Positions 1 through 8,844 of a DNA stretch of 64,000 bases are shown here, one piece after another. A program made the translations under genes and the position numbers. Location: positions 7,121,001 to 7,185,000 of the forward strand of contig NZ_CP088156.1 in NCBI RefSeq assembly GCF_021088345.1, written 5' to 3'. The number at the start of each line of letters is the position of its first letter. Positions within the stretch are counted from its first letter, which is position 1. Below the pieces are notes generated by a model that was not told where the DNA came from, did no database searches, and saw only the letters and a program-made list of their open reading frames with translations. This DNA is from Bradyrhizobium ontarionense (GTDB lineage: Bacteria > Pseudomonadota > Alphaproteobacteria > Rhizobiales > Xanthobacteraceae).

Positions 1-1556
1 TCCCGATCTGGAACGGCGAACTGATCGAAGGCTTCGTCGATCTCGCGCTGGAGCGCGCCTTCATCTATCGCGAGCACAAGGCCTCCGAGGTGATCGCGCT
101 CGAAGGCGGCGATCTCGACCGCGAGAAGGAGGCGCGCTTCTCGATGCTGGAGAAGCTCGCCGACCATGACGATGCCCTGATGGAGCAATTGCTGGAGGAT
201 ATCCCGCCGCCGCGCGATGCCGTGTTCGACGATCTCGCCCAAGAGCTGCGCGACGGCCTGATCTGCCCGGTGCTGCTCGGCTCGGCGCTACGCGAGAATG
301 GCGTGCTGAGACTCATGAAGGCGCTGCGCCACGAGGCGCCCGGCGTGGCGGAGACCGCGAAGCGGCTCGGCGTGAAGGACACGAAGGAGGCGCTCGGCTA
401 TGTGTTCAAGACACTGCATCTGCAGCACGGCGGCAAGCTGTCGCTGACGCGGCTGTTGTCGGGCCATCTCGACGACGGTGCGACGGTGCATGCCGCCTCG
501 GGCGAGACCGCGCGCGTGTCCGGCATCCTCGCGACCACCGGCGCCAATGACAGCAAGCGCGCGGCGGCCGAGGCCGGCGACACGGTCGCGCTCGGCAAGC
601 TCGACACGGTCAAGACCGGCGATACGGTCGCGACCGGCAAGACGGCGCCCCAGGCGCTGGCAAAGCTCGAAGCCTGCCCGCCGGTGCTGGCGATCTCCAT
701 CGCCGCCGTCGACCGCAAGGACGACGTCAAGCTCGGTCAGGCGCTGATGCGGCTCAACGAGGAAGATCCGTCGCTGTCGATGGTGCAGAACCAGCGCACC
801 CACGACATCGTGCTGTGGGGGCAGGGCGAGATGCATCTGCGGGTCGCGCTGGAGCGGCTGCGCGACCGCTTCGGCATCAACGTCAAATCGCACACGCCTG
901 CGATCGGCTATCAGGAGACCATCCGCAAGACGATCACGCAGCGCGGCCGCCACAAGAAGCAGTCGGGTGGCCACGGCCAGTTCGGTGATGTCGTGCTTGA
1001 GATCAAGCCGCTGCCGCGGGGCGAGGGCTTCCGGTTCGAGGAGAAGGTGGTCGGCGGCGCAGTGCCGCGGAACTATATCGGCGCGGTGGAGGAGGGCGTG
1101 GTCGATGCAATGGCCCGCGGCCCGCTTGGTTTCCCTGTGATCGACGTCGCGGTGACGCTGACCGACGGCTCCTATCACAGCGTCGATTCCTCCGACCTCG
1201 CGTTCCGGACCGCGGCAAGGGGCGGAGTCGCTGAGGGGCTGCCGCAGTGCCAGCCGGTGCTGCTCGAGCCGATCCACACCGTCGAGATCGTCTGCCCGAC
1301 GGAGGCGACCGCCAGGATCAACGCGATCCTGTCGGCGCGGCGCGGCCAGATCCTGTCGTTCGACACCCGCGACGGTTGGCCGGGTTGGGATTGCGTCCGC
1401 GCCATGATGCCGGAGGCCGAGATCGGCGAATTGATCGTCGAGTTGCGCTCGGCCACGGCCGGCGCCGGCAGCTTCACCCGCCAGTTCGACCACATGGCCG
1501 AAGTGACCGGCCGCGCCGCCGATCACATCATCGCCTCGCACCGCGACGCGGCGTAG
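1..1556 (+). CDS. Elongation factor G-like protein, C-terminal part (5' truncated)
   Basis: The reading frame is already open at the window edge (PIWNGELIEGF just before the first internal ATG at 90), so the N-terminal GTPase P-loop region lies outside. What is visible is the end of the G domain, the beta-barrel domain II, domain III and an EF-G type domain IV (KKQSGGHGQFGDV, VGGAVPRNYIGAVEEG, LTDGSYHSVDSSDLAF), followed by the domain V fold. EF-G drives ribosomal translocation; paralogues of this EF-G-like type occur beside true FusA in many bacteria and their role is less certain. It ends with TAG. The nearest downstream feature is a strong hairpin. The EF-G family call is certain; whether this is the housekeeping or the paralogous factor is not, but the divergent domain IV favours the paralogue. 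Confidence 0.9.
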   Translation, partial: PIWNGELIEGFVDLALERAFIYREHKASEVIALEGGDLDREKEARFSMLEKLADHDDALMEQLLEDIPPPRDAVFDDLAQELRDGLICPVLLGSALRENGVLRLMKALRHEAPGVAETAKRLGVKDTKEALGYVFKTLHLQHGGKLSLTRLLSGHLDDGATVHAASGETARVSGILATTGANDSKRAAAEAGDTVALGKLDTVKTGDTVATGKTAPQALAKLEACPPVLAISIAAVDRKDDVKLGQALMRLNEEDPSLSMVQNQRTHDIVLWGQGEMHLRVALERLRDRFGINVKSHTPAIGYQETIRKTITQRGRHKKQSGGHGQFGDVVLEIKPLPRGEGFRFEEKVVGGAVPRNYIGAVEEGVVDAMARGPLGFPVIDVAVTLTDGSYHSVDSSDLAFRTAARGGVAEGLPQCQPVLLEPIHTVEIVCPTEATARINAILSARRGQILSFDTRDGWPGWDCVRAMMPEAEIGELIVELRSATAGAGSFTRQFDHMAEVTGRAADHIIASHRDAA

Positions 1557-1583
1557 GCCCCCGTCTCTGATCTGACCATCGTC

Positions 1584-1619
1584 GGCCCGTCACCCCCATC
1601 ACATGGGGGATGGCGGGCC
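1584..1619. repeat. Imperfect hairpin after the EF-G-like gene
   Basis: Arms starting GGCCCG and ending CGGGCC fold into a near-perfect stem around a CAC loop, with one bulge. It follows the EF-G-like stop codon by 28 nt but has no T-run, so it is either a weak factor-assisted terminator or a REP-like unit. Confidence 0.45.
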
Positions 1620-1704
1620 GATGGCTTTGTGGCCTTCTGCGGTTTGCAGGGCGCCGGGAACGGTCGGCCATGGCTGGGTTCCACTTGCTTCACGTGACTA
1701 GATG

Positions 1705-1721
1705 TGATGTATTTTACATCA
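1705..1721. promoter_or_regulatory. Perfect inverted repeat, candidate operator of the HTH gene
   Basis: TGATGTA-TTT-TACATCA is an exact 7-bp inverted repeat with a 3-nt centre, lying about 50 nt before the probable GTG start of the HTH gene at 1771. It is AT-rich against a GC-rich background. Position and symmetry suit autoregulation by the downstream dimeric HTH protein, but no consensus for this family is known to me. Confidence 0.5.
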
Positions 1722-1770
1722 TTGTCTTTGTTTCATGCATCAATTATGGTGTGTGCCACGTGAGGCCATC

Positions 1771-2073
1771 GTGATCACGTCGTTCCAGATGCGGGCAGCG
1801 CGAGCGCTGCTCGGGATAGATCAGAAAACCTTGGCCGAGCTGGCCGGCGTGTCGTTGCCGACGATCCAGCGGATGGAAGCCTCCACGGGCAACGTCCGCG
1901 GCGTCGTGGACTCGCTGACCAAGGTCATCGATGCGCTCAATCGTGCGGGCGTGGATCTGATCGGCGAGCATGCCCGCAGTGAGGATGGCGGGCGCGGTGT
2001 TCGCCTGAAAGACCCGGGATCGCCCCGCCGCATGGGCCGTCAAACTGAGACTGCGCGCGATGGCGCGGCTTGA
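1771..2073 (+). CDS. Small XRE-type helix-turn-helix regulator
   Basis: A protein of about 100 residues. Residues 5-65 form a Cro/C1-type HTH (ARALLGIDQKTLAELAGVS, then PTIQRMEA as recognition helix). The tail has the GRGVRL segment often found at the end of short rhizobial HTH proteins, then a basic, low-complexity end. GTG 1771 is preferred because TGAGG lies 5 nt upstream; an in-frame ATG at 1735 would add 12 residues without a ribosome site. No toxin or other partner gene adjoins it. A perfect palindrome sits just upstream and suggests self-regulation. The target genes are unknown. Confidence 0.7.
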   Translation: MITSFQMRAARALLGIDQKTLAELAGVSLPTIQRMEASTGNVRGVVDSLTKVIDALNRAGVDLIGEHARSEDGGRGVRLKDPGSPRRMGRQTETARDGAA

Positions 2074-2163
2074 GGCTCATCGCGCGGCACGGCAGACGGC
2101 GTTCAGCCGGTCCGTGTGAGACGCATCATCATCGGCATAGCAGCCCGATGATGCGACGGGAGC

Positions 2164-3939
2164 ATGATGGGCATGAGCATTGCGAGCGAGCACGGCGCGC
2201 GGGGGCGGGGCGGACATCATGAGCCCACCTTCGCCGAGCTTTACGCGCCGAAACTGCTGACGGTCCTGCGCGAAGGCTATAGCCTCAGCGATTTCCGCGC
2301 GGACGCGCTCTCGGGCCTGACAGTCGCGATCGTCGCGCTGCCGCTGTCGATGGCGATTGCGATCGCCTCGGGCGTCTCGCCCGGCCGCGGCCTCTACACC
2401 GCCGTGATCGGCGGCTTTCTTGTCTCGCTGCTCGGCGGCAGCCGGTTCCAGATCGGCGGTCCCGCCGGCGCCTTCATCGTGCTGGTTGCCGCCACGGTCG
2501 ACCGCCAGGGCCTCGACGGCCTGCTGCTCGCGACCATGATGTCGGGCGCCATGCTGGTGATCGCCGGGTACCTGCGGCTCGGCACCTACATCAAGTTCAT
2601 CCCCTATCCGGTCACGGTCGGCTTCACCGCAGGCATTGCCGTCATCATCTTCGCGAGCCAGCTGAAGGATCTGTTCGGCATCACGCTCACGGCCAAGGAG
2701 CCGGGCGAGCTGATCCCGAAGCTCACCACGCTTGCGCATGGGGTGCCGACTGCAAACATCTCGGCAGTCGCGCTTGCCGCGCTGTCGATCGTGATCATCG
2801 TCGGCCTGAAGCGGCTGCGGCCGACCTGGCCTGGCATCCTGATTGCGGTCGTGGTCGCGGCAGTTTTCACCTATGCGCTGCAGCTCCCGGTCGAAACCAT
2901 CGGCACCAAATTCGGCGGCATCCCGCGCGAGCTGCCGGCGCCGTCGTTGCCGGCCGTGTCGCTCGCCAAGATCCAGGCGGTGTTCCCCAGCGCGATCGCC
3001 TTCACGCTGTTAGGCGCCATCGAGTCGCTGCTCTCGGCCGTCGTCGCCGACGGCATGACCGGCCGCCGTCATCGCTCCAATTGCGAGCTGGTGGCGCAGG
3101 GCTTCGCCAATATCGGCTCGGCGCTGTTTGGCGGCATCTGCGTCACTGGCACGATTGCGCGCACCGCGACCAACGTCCGCGCCGGCGCCCGTGGCCCGGT
3201 GTCGGGCATGCTGCATTCGGTGTTTCTGCTCGTCTTCATGCTGATCGCCGCACCTCTGGCGAGCTACATCCCGCTGTCAGCGCTGGCCGCGGTGCTGGTC
3301 GTCGTGGCCTGGAACATGGCCGAGAGACATGAATTTGCGACGCTGATCCGCTCCTCCTGGGGCGACGCCACGGTGCTGCTCGCCACCTTCGGGCTGACCA
3401 TCTTCCGCGATCTCACCGAGGGCATCCTGGTCGGCTTCGCGCTCGGCGCCGTCATCTTCATCAACCGCATGGCGCAGATGACCGGCGTCGAGGACGGCAC
3501 CCCGCTGGTCGCCAAGGATCGCGCCGACTTCGAGGACGGCGCGCGCGTGCCCTACAATTCCAAGCTCAGCGCCGACAAGGACGTGCTGGTCTATCGCATC
3601 ACCGGCGCGTTCTTCTTCGGCGCGGCCTCGACCGTCGGCACCGTGCTCGACTCCATCGCCGACCGCCGTAAGGCCTTCGTGGTCGATTTCGCCGCCGTGC
3701 CGTTCCTGGATTCCACCGCGGCCAACGCCATGAGCCGCGTCGCCGCCAAGGCCAAGCGCCAGGGCATCCGCCTGTTCATCACCGGGGCCTCGCCGACCGT
3801 GCGCCGGGCGCTGCTGACCCATGGCGTGCGGCCGCCGCTGGTGCGCTTCCGCGAGACCATCGAGCGGGCCGTGGCCGATATCAAGGGCAAGGAAACGCCC
3901 ACGGACGACATCTCCGCCGACGGGCTGGCGGCAAGCTGA
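2164..3939 (+). CDS. SulP-family inorganic anion transporter with STAS domain
   Basis: A 591-residue inner-membrane permease. After a short hydrophilic N-terminus, residues 45-440 hold the hydrophobic SulP core (FRADALSGLTVAIVALPLSMA; IGGPAGAFIVLV; GAIESLLSAVVADGMTGRRH, the family signature). Residues about 470-575 form a C-terminal STAS domain with the VPFLDSTAANAM element. SulP proteins move sulfate, bicarbonate or other anions, usually with Na+ or H+. The substrate cannot be read from sequence and no cys genes adjoin. GGGAG at 2158-2162 is too close to ATG 2164, so ATG 2167 or 2173 could be the real start. The aroE gene follows on the same strand. Confidence 0.92.
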   Translation: MMGMSIASEHGARGRGGHHEPTFAELYAPKLLTVLREGYSLSDFRADALSGLTVAIVALPLSMAIAIASGVSPGRGLYTAVIGGFLVSLLGGSRFQIGGPAGAFIVLVAATVDRQGLDGLLLATMMSGAMLVIAGYLRLGTYIKFIPYPVTVGFTAGIAVIIFASQLKDLFGITLTAKEPGELIPKLTTLAHGVPTANISAVALAALSIVIIVGLKRLRPTWPGILIAVVVAAVFTYALQLPVETIGTKFGGIPRELPAPSLPAVSLAKIQAVFPSAIAFTLLGAIESLLSAVVADGMTGRRHRSNCELVAQGFANIGSALFGGICVTGTIARTATNVRAGARGPVSGMLHSVFLLVFMLIAAPLASYIPLSALAAVLVVVAWNMAERHEFATLIRSSWGDATVLLATFGLTIFRDLTEGILVGFALGAVIFINRMAQMTGVEDGTPLVAKDRADFEDGARVPYNSKLSADKDVLVYRITGAFFFGAASTVGTVLDSIADRRKAFVVDFAAVPFLDSTAANAMSRVAAKAKRQGIRLFITGASPTVRRALLTHGVRPPLVRFRETIERAVADIKGKETPTDDISADGLAAS

Positions 3940-3996
3940 ATCCCGTGCGAGCGGTCCGGCATTGACTCAGGCCGGACCTTGTCCGATGTCACGGCC

Positions 3997-4839
3997 ATGA
4001 CCCGCGCCGCCCAACCCCGCGCCGCCTGCCTGATCGGCTGGCCTGCCGCGCATTCGCGCTCGCCGCTGATCCATCATCATTGGCTGCACGAACTCGGCAT
4101 CCCCGGCGGCTACACCATCGAGGCGGTGCCGCCCGAGGAGCTGGCGGACTTCGTCAGCCATCTCGATCAGCGCGGCTTCGTCGGCGCCAACGTCACGATC
4201 CCGCACAAGGAGCGCGTGCTGCAGCTGACCGAGCCGGACGCGCGCGCCCGCGCGGTCGGGGCCGCCAATACGCTCTGGTACGAGCACGGCAGCTTGCGCG
4301 CCACCAACACCGACGTCGAGGGCTTCATCGACAATCTGGATGCCGCAGCACCGGGCTGGGACCGCACCGACGAAGCCCTGGTGCTGGGCTCTGGCGGCTC
4401 GGCACGGGCGGTCGTGTTCGGCCTGCTCGAGCGCGGCATCGGCCGCGTCCATGTCATCAACCGCACCGCCGCGCGTGCCCAAGCGCTGGCCGATCAGTTC
4501 GGCAGCCGTGTCGTTGCAGAAGGCTGGGATCGTGTCGGCGCGCTGCTGCCGCGCGCGGGTCTGTTCGTGAACACCACCTCGCTCGGCATGAGCGGTCAGC
4601 CGCCGCTCGAGCTCGACATCGACCTGCTGTCGGCGCACGCCGTCGTCGCCGATATCGTCTACGTGCCGCTGGAGACGCAGTTGCTCGGAGCGGCGCGGGC
4701 GAGGGGCCTGCGCACCGCCGACGGGCTCGGCATGCTGCTGTACCAGGCGGTGCGCGGCTTCGAACTGTGGTTTGGCCGACGGCCTCAGGTCACGCCCGAG
4801 TTGCGCGCGCTGGTCGAGGTCGATCTCAGGCGGCGATAG
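3997..4839 (+). CDS. aroE: Shikimate dehydrogenase
   Basis: About 280 residues; catalyses NADPH-dependent reduction of 3-dehydroshikimate to shikimate in aromatic amino acid synthesis. The N-terminal substrate domain shows the HSRSP shikimate-binding motif and GANVTIPHKE with the catalytic Lys. The Rossmann domain has GSGGSARAV, then INRT, which reads NADP phosphate. The NTTSLGM and DIVYVPLET segments are typical, and the C-terminus carries GMLLYQA. An in-frame TTG at 3979 would add six residues; ATG 3997 fits the usual family start but lacks a clear ribosome site. The gene stands apart from other aro genes, between the SulP gene and the caspase-like gene. Confidence 0.93.
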   Translation: MTRAAQPRAACLIGWPAAHSRSPLIHHHWLHELGIPGGYTIEAVPPEELADFVSHLDQRGFVGANVTIPHKERVLQLTEPDARARAVGAANTLWYEHGSLRATNTDVEGFIDNLDAAAPGWDRTDEALVLGSGGSARAVVFGLLERGIGRVHVINRTAARAQALADQFGSRVVAEGWDRVGALLPRAGLFVNTTSLGMSGQPPLELDIDLLSAHAVVADIVYVPLETQLLGAARARGLRTADGLGMLLYQAVRGFELWFGRRPQVTPELRALVEVDLRRR

Positions 4840-4954
4840 GGGGCCTTCCGACGCTTCCGCCGACGTCGCGTCGGCGATGCAATCTGGCCGCAATGGCACA
4901 GTCGATTTGGCCCGCCGGGCAAGTTAGAACGACGTCCGGATATGAGGACGGACG

Positions 4955-6304
4955 ATGGGACGATCGGCTATCGGTATTTTGGTCTTCTTGTTGCTCGGCG
5001 TTGCGCCGTGCGCGGCAGGGACGCATGTCGCTCTGGTGGTCGGCAACTCCGACTACCAAAGCGTATCCAAGCTCGCCAATCCCGCCAACGATGCACGCCT
5101 GGTTGCCGAGACGTTTCAACGTCTGGGCTTCACCCTGATCGGCGGCGGCGCTCAACTCGATCTCGACAAGCCGCGTTTCGACCAGGTGGTGCAGACATTC
5201 GGCCGCCAGCTGCTGGGCGCCGAGGTCGCCGTGTTCTACTACGCGGGCCATGGCATCCAGCTGCGCGGGACCAACTATCTCGTTCCGGTCAGCGCGAACC
5301 CTTCACGCGAAGCCGATGTGGATTTCATGATGGTCGATGTCGGCCTCATCCTGCGGCAGATGGAAGCCGCCGGCACCAAGCTGAACATCGTGATCCTGGA
5401 CGCCTGCCGCAACAATCCGTTCGGCGGACGCGGCCTGAGGTCGGGCGATGGCGGCCTCGCGCAGATCCGTGCACCCGAGGGGACGATCCTGTCCTATGCG
5501 ACGCAGCCCGGCAATGTGGCGCTCGATGGCGATGACGGACACAGCCCGTACACGAGAGCCCTGGTCGACGCGGTACAGCGGCCGGGGCTGGACGTCCTGC
5601 AGGCGTTCAATCAGGTCGGCCTCACGGTGAAGAAGGCCACGGCCAGCGCACAGCAGCCCTGGATCGCGTCTTCGCCGATCGACGGTGCATTCTATTTCGC
5701 TGGACCATCCGGCGGGCAGCCGGCCGCGCCGGTCACCGCAGCCGTCACGCCATCACCTGGACCGGCGCCTGCCTTGGCAAGCGCTCGGCCAGCTGCCGAT
5801 TTCGTGTTCCCGGACTCCGACCAGCGTCTGCTGTCGCCCGTCGACGTGAAGGGACGGACGAAGGACGAGCTTCGCGTCGCCCGCAATGAGATCTTTGCGC
5901 GGCGCGGCCGCTATTTCTCTTCTTCCGAGCTCACCGCCTATTTCAATAGATTCCCCTGGTACGCGCCGAGCACGTGGGATCCTGCCTTGAGTCCGATCGA
6001 GGCGGCCAATGTCGATTTTCTCGATCGTGCCGAAAAGGGCGGGGGGCCGGCGAGCGATTTCATCATTCCCGACTCCGACAGGCGCCTGGTGACATCAGGC
6101 GAATTGGCGCGGCTGTCCAAGGCCGAGCTCCGACTCGCCAAGAACGAGATCTTCGCCCGGCGCGGGCGCTTCTTCGATGCGCCGGATCTCAAAGCCCATT
6201 TCGGACGCTTCGCCTGGTACGTGCCGTCGACCTGGAATCCGACCCTGAACGGGATCGAAGAGGCCAACGTCAAATTGATGGATCAGATCGGCAAGCGACC
6301 GTGA
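4955..6304 (+). CDS. Exported caspase-like (C14) protein with two YARHG domains
   Basis: 449 residues. A signal peptide covers residues 1-21 (GILVFLLLGVAPCAAG). Residues 23-245 form a caspase/metacaspase p20-like domain, with the His of YYAGHG at residue 99 and the Cys of DACRNNPF at residue 151, so the dyad is intact. A Pro/Ala-rich linker (about 250-280) leads to two consecutive YARHG domains (about 282-355 and 368-440), each with a PDSD start, NEIFARRGR core and a WYxPSTW element. The protein should act in the periplasm or on the cell wall. TGAGGACGG gives a ribosome site for ATG 4955. The M15 peptidase gene begins inside its last codons. The substrate is unknown; partnership in wall processing or stress response is inference. 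Confidence 0.85.
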   Translation: MGRSAIGILVFLLLGVAPCAAGTHVALVVGNSDYQSVSKLANPANDARLVAETFQRLGFTLIGGGAQLDLDKPRFDQVVQTFGRQLLGAEVAVFYYAGHGIQLRGTNYLVPVSANPSREADVDFMMVDVGLILRQMEAAGTKLNIVILDACRNNPFGGRGLRSGDGGLAQIRAPEGTILSYATQPGNVALDGDDGHSPYTRALVDAVQRPGLDVLQAFNQVGLTVKKATASAQQPWIASSPIDGAFYFAGPSGGQPAAPVTAAVTPSPGPAPALASARPAADFVFPDSDQRLLSPVDVKGRTKDELRVARNEIFARRGRYFSSSELTAYFNRFPWYAPSTWDPALSPIEAANVDFLDRAEKGGGPASDFIIPDSDRRLVTSGELARLSKAELRLAKNEIFARRGRFFDAPDLKAHFGRFAWYVPSTWNPTLNGIEEANVKLMDQIGKRP

Positions 6305-7092
6305 CCAGTTCGGTAGCCATTCTTCTCCGGTCGATCGGCGCCTGCCTGCCGTTGCTGTCGGCCTCGGTCGCGCGATGTGAAACGATCGGCAACATGCTGG
6401 ATCGGCTCGTGCTTGCCTATCCGCAAGCCCTGGCCGGACATGACGCTGACTTCATCATCTGGCGCGACGGCACGCGCATGCCGGTCGGCAGGCCCGATAC
6501 GCAGCGGCCCTTCGCGGACAAGCTGCGCAACGCGACCATCCTCGATCAGCTCAGCCAGCCCTATGTTCGCGGCGAACCGTCCGCGCCGTCCGTCGACGCC
6601 GATCCCGGCCGCTTCAGGAACGAGGCCTTTTTCAAGAAGATGTATGGCGACTGCAGCGCAGGTGGCGTGACGCCGAATCTGGTCTCGATCACCTGGCTGC
6701 CGAAGAGCTGGGGCAAGACCGTCAGCGTGACACGCGTCAACGGCGTCGCCGAACGGCTGAAGGAGATTTCCAGGGAGATCGACGATCTCGACCCCAAAAT
6801 CAAACGAGCCGCCTTTCCGATCGCGGGTGTTCTCTCCTGCCGCCCGGTTGCCGACACCGGCCGGATGAGCATGCATGGCTATGCGGCGGCGATCGATCTG
6901 AACCTGGGCTATTCCGACTACTGGCTTTGGGGCGCCAAGTCGTCACCATCCATTCCCTACAAGAATCGTTTCCCGCAGCAGATCGTCGAGATCTTCGAGC
7001 GGCACGGGTTCATCTGGGGCGGCAGATGGTATCACTACGACACCATGCATTTCGAGTACCGGCCGGAACTGCTGCCGCAGCAGTCCCGTTGA
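6301..7092 (+). CDS. M15-family D-alanyl-D-alanine carboxypeptidase-like protein
   Basis: 263 residues from a GTG whose bases overlap the preceding TGA (GTGA), which implies translational coupling to the caspase-like gene. The N-terminus is hydrophobic (AILLRSIGACLPLLSASVARC), consistent with export, with possible cleavage near residue 25. The C-terminal half has the M15/VanY zinc pattern: SMHGYAAAIDLN gives His192 and Asp199, and WYHYDTMHFEYRPE gives His250 with the acidic residue nearby. Such enzymes cut peptidoglycan stem peptides. Residues 30-170 (FIIWRDGTRMP; ITWLPKSWGK) are shared by M15 proteins of this subtype. Target bond and natural role are not shown by the sequence. Confidence 0.85.
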   Translation: MTSSVAILLRSIGACLPLLSASVARCETIGNMLDRLVLAYPQALAGHDADFIIWRDGTRMPVGRPDTQRPFADKLRNATILDQLSQPYVRGEPSAPSVDADPGRFRNEAFFKKMYGDCSAGGVTPNLVSITWLPKSWGKTVSVTRVNGVAERLKEISREIDDLDPKIKRAAFPIAGVLSCRPVADTGRMSMHGYAAAIDLNLGYSDYWLWGAKSSPSIPYKNRFPQQIVEIFERHGFIWGGRWYHYDTMHFEYRPELLPQQSR

Positions 7093-7284
7093 GCATCCGC
7101 TAGCGCCAGCGGCCTGCGCCGGCTCTATCCCGGACAGGTCCGCGCGGATGGACGCAGCCGCTTTCACATTGGCTTGAGAATGGAATAAGCGTCGCTGAGC
7201 GGCGTCTCAATCCACGTTGCTCGCGCACGGTCCGTTAGCGGACCTGAACGAGAGTCCAAGCCATAGAGCCCCGGAGCCCCCTTC

Positions 7285-7908
7285 ATGTCTGCTCGTTTCG
7301 CCCTGATCCGCCCCGTCGCTGCACTCGTCATGGTTGCGGCGACCTCCGTGCTCGCGATTGCCCAACAGGTTCCCGTGCCGACGCGCGTCCGCGGCACCAT
7401 CGAAAACGTCGGCGGCGATATGCTGACGGTGAAGTCCCGCAGCGGCGAGGCCTTCAAGCTGCACATGGCCAGCGATCTGCGCGTGGTCGGCGTCATCAAG
7501 GCGCAGCTGTCCGACATCAAGCTCGGGTCGTTCATCGGCGCCACCACGGTGCCCGGACCGGACGGCGAGCCGAAGGCAGTGGAAATTCACATCTTCCCGG
7601 AGGACATGCGGGGCACCGGCGAGGGCTCACGGCCCTACGATCTGAAGCCGAATTCCAGCATGACCAACGCCACCGTCTCCGAAAGCTCGGTGTCGAGCGA
7701 CGGCCACACGCTGCTGATCAAATACAAGGGCGGCGAGAAGAAGGTCGACATCTCGCCTGACACTCCGATCGTGACCTTCGTGCCCGGCGAGACATCCGAG
7801 CTGAAGGCCGGCGCCAAGGTGATCGCCTTCATCAAGCCAATGCCGGACGGCTCGTTCGAGACCAGCCGCGTCAGCGTCGGCCGTGATGGTGTGACACCGC
7901 CGATGTAA
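7285..7908 (+). CDS. Secreted protein of unknown function, tandem paralogue 1
   Basis: 207 residues. The signal peptide ends about residue 27 (LVMVAATSVLAIAQQ). The mature part contains two similar beta-rich modules: the first begins RVRGTIENVGGDMLTVKSRSG, the second uses LLIKYKGGEKKVDISPDTPIVTFVPG. The form recalls small periplasmic beta-barrel proteins of the DUF5666 type, but I do not assign it firmly. The gene downstream (8031-8648) has the same architecture and the same ending, VGRDGVTPPM versus VGRDGITPPM, so the two arose by tandem duplication. No Cys or catalytic motif is visible. Confidence 0.72.
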   Translation: MSARFALIRPVAALVMVAATSVLAIAQQVPVPTRVRGTIENVGGDMLTVKSRSGEAFKLHMASDLRVVGVIKAQLSDIKLGSFIGATTVPGPDGEPKAVEIHIFPEDMRGTGEGSRPYDLKPNSSMTNATVSESSVSSDGHTLLIKYKGGEKKVDISPDTPIVTFVPGETSELKAGAKVIAFIKPMPDGSFETSRVSVGRDGVTPPM

Positions 7909-8030
7909 CAACCGACGTCTCGGCTCGTAACTCGCTTGTGGCCAGCCGCGGCGTCGACTTGGGAATGGCTCCTCCGGTGGAGTGGCCCGCGTGCGTGATT
8001 GATCGTATCAACATCCCGTTGGGAGGGGTT

Positions 8031-8648
8031 ATGTCGAAGTCTTTGTCATTGAAGTCGGGCCTCGCAATGCTTGCGCTGAGCCTGGTTTCCACGCTGGCGC
8101 TGGCGCAGCAGCCGTCGACGGTTCGCATTCGCGGCACCATCGAAGCCGTCGACGGTCCGATGCTCTCGATCAAGACCCGTGAGGGGACCGACATGAAGGT
8201 CAAGATGACCGACGATGTCGCCGTGTTCGCCGTAGTCAAGACCTCGTTGTCGGAGATCAAGGATGGCTCCTATATCGGCGTTACCGGCATGCCGCAGCCC
8301 GACGGCACTCAGAAGGCGATCGCGGTTCACATCTTCCCGGAAAACCAGCGCGGCGCGGCGGAAGGCTTTCGTCCCTGGGACCGTCAGCCGAATTCGACCA
8401 TGACCAATGCGACCGTTGCGCAGACGGTGAAGGGCACCGACGGCCAGAACATCACCGTCAAGTACAAGGACGGTGAGAAGAAGGTCGTTGTGCCGCCGGA
8501 GACGCCGATCGTCACCTTCGTCGCGAGCGACAAGTCCGAGGTCAAGGCCGGCAGCCACATCATCATTTTCGGAGCGGTGAAGAAGGACGACGTGCTGGAG
8601 GCCAACCGCGTCAATGTCGGCCGCGATGGCATCACGCCGCCAATGTGA
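8031..8648 (+). CDS. Secreted protein of unknown function, tandem paralogue 2
   Basis: 205 residues from ATG 8031, chosen because GGGAGGGG lies at 8022-8028 and a signal peptide follows at once (LAMLALSLVSTLALAQQ). An in-frame upstream ATG at 7938 would bury the signal peptide. It aligns throughout with the preceding gene: RIRGTIEAVDGPMLSIKTREG, HIFPENQRG, PNSTMTNATV, KYKDGEKKVVVPPETPIVTFV and the GRDGITPPM end. The 122-nt gap with its own strong ribosome site suggests either a bicistron or separate promoters. Function is not known; a periplasmic binding role is only a guess. Confidence 0.72.
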   Translation: MSKSLSLKSGLAMLALSLVSTLALAQQPSTVRIRGTIEAVDGPMLSIKTREGTDMKVKMTDDVAVFAVVKTSLSEIKDGSYIGVTGMPQPDGTQKAIAVHIFPENQRGAAEGFRPWDRQPNSTMTNATVAQTVKGTDGQNITVKYKDGEKKVVVPPETPIVTFVASDKSEVKAGSHIIIFGAVKKDDVLEANRVNVGRDGITPPM

Positions 8649-8844
8649 GCGCGTTGCGGTCGTTCCGCTGAATGCCGGGCAACAACAATGGTGCCGTCGC
8701 TGCGAAAGTTGGGAGCCCCAGGCCCGAGGCGGATGTTGCCGTGCAAGAGCGTGCTGTCGCGTGTCCTGATAAATCTCGCTGTCTAGCCCCGGGACGCGCG
8801 CCAAACCGGCGCTCGCCCGGGACGATTGTCGGACTTGAGGCGAG

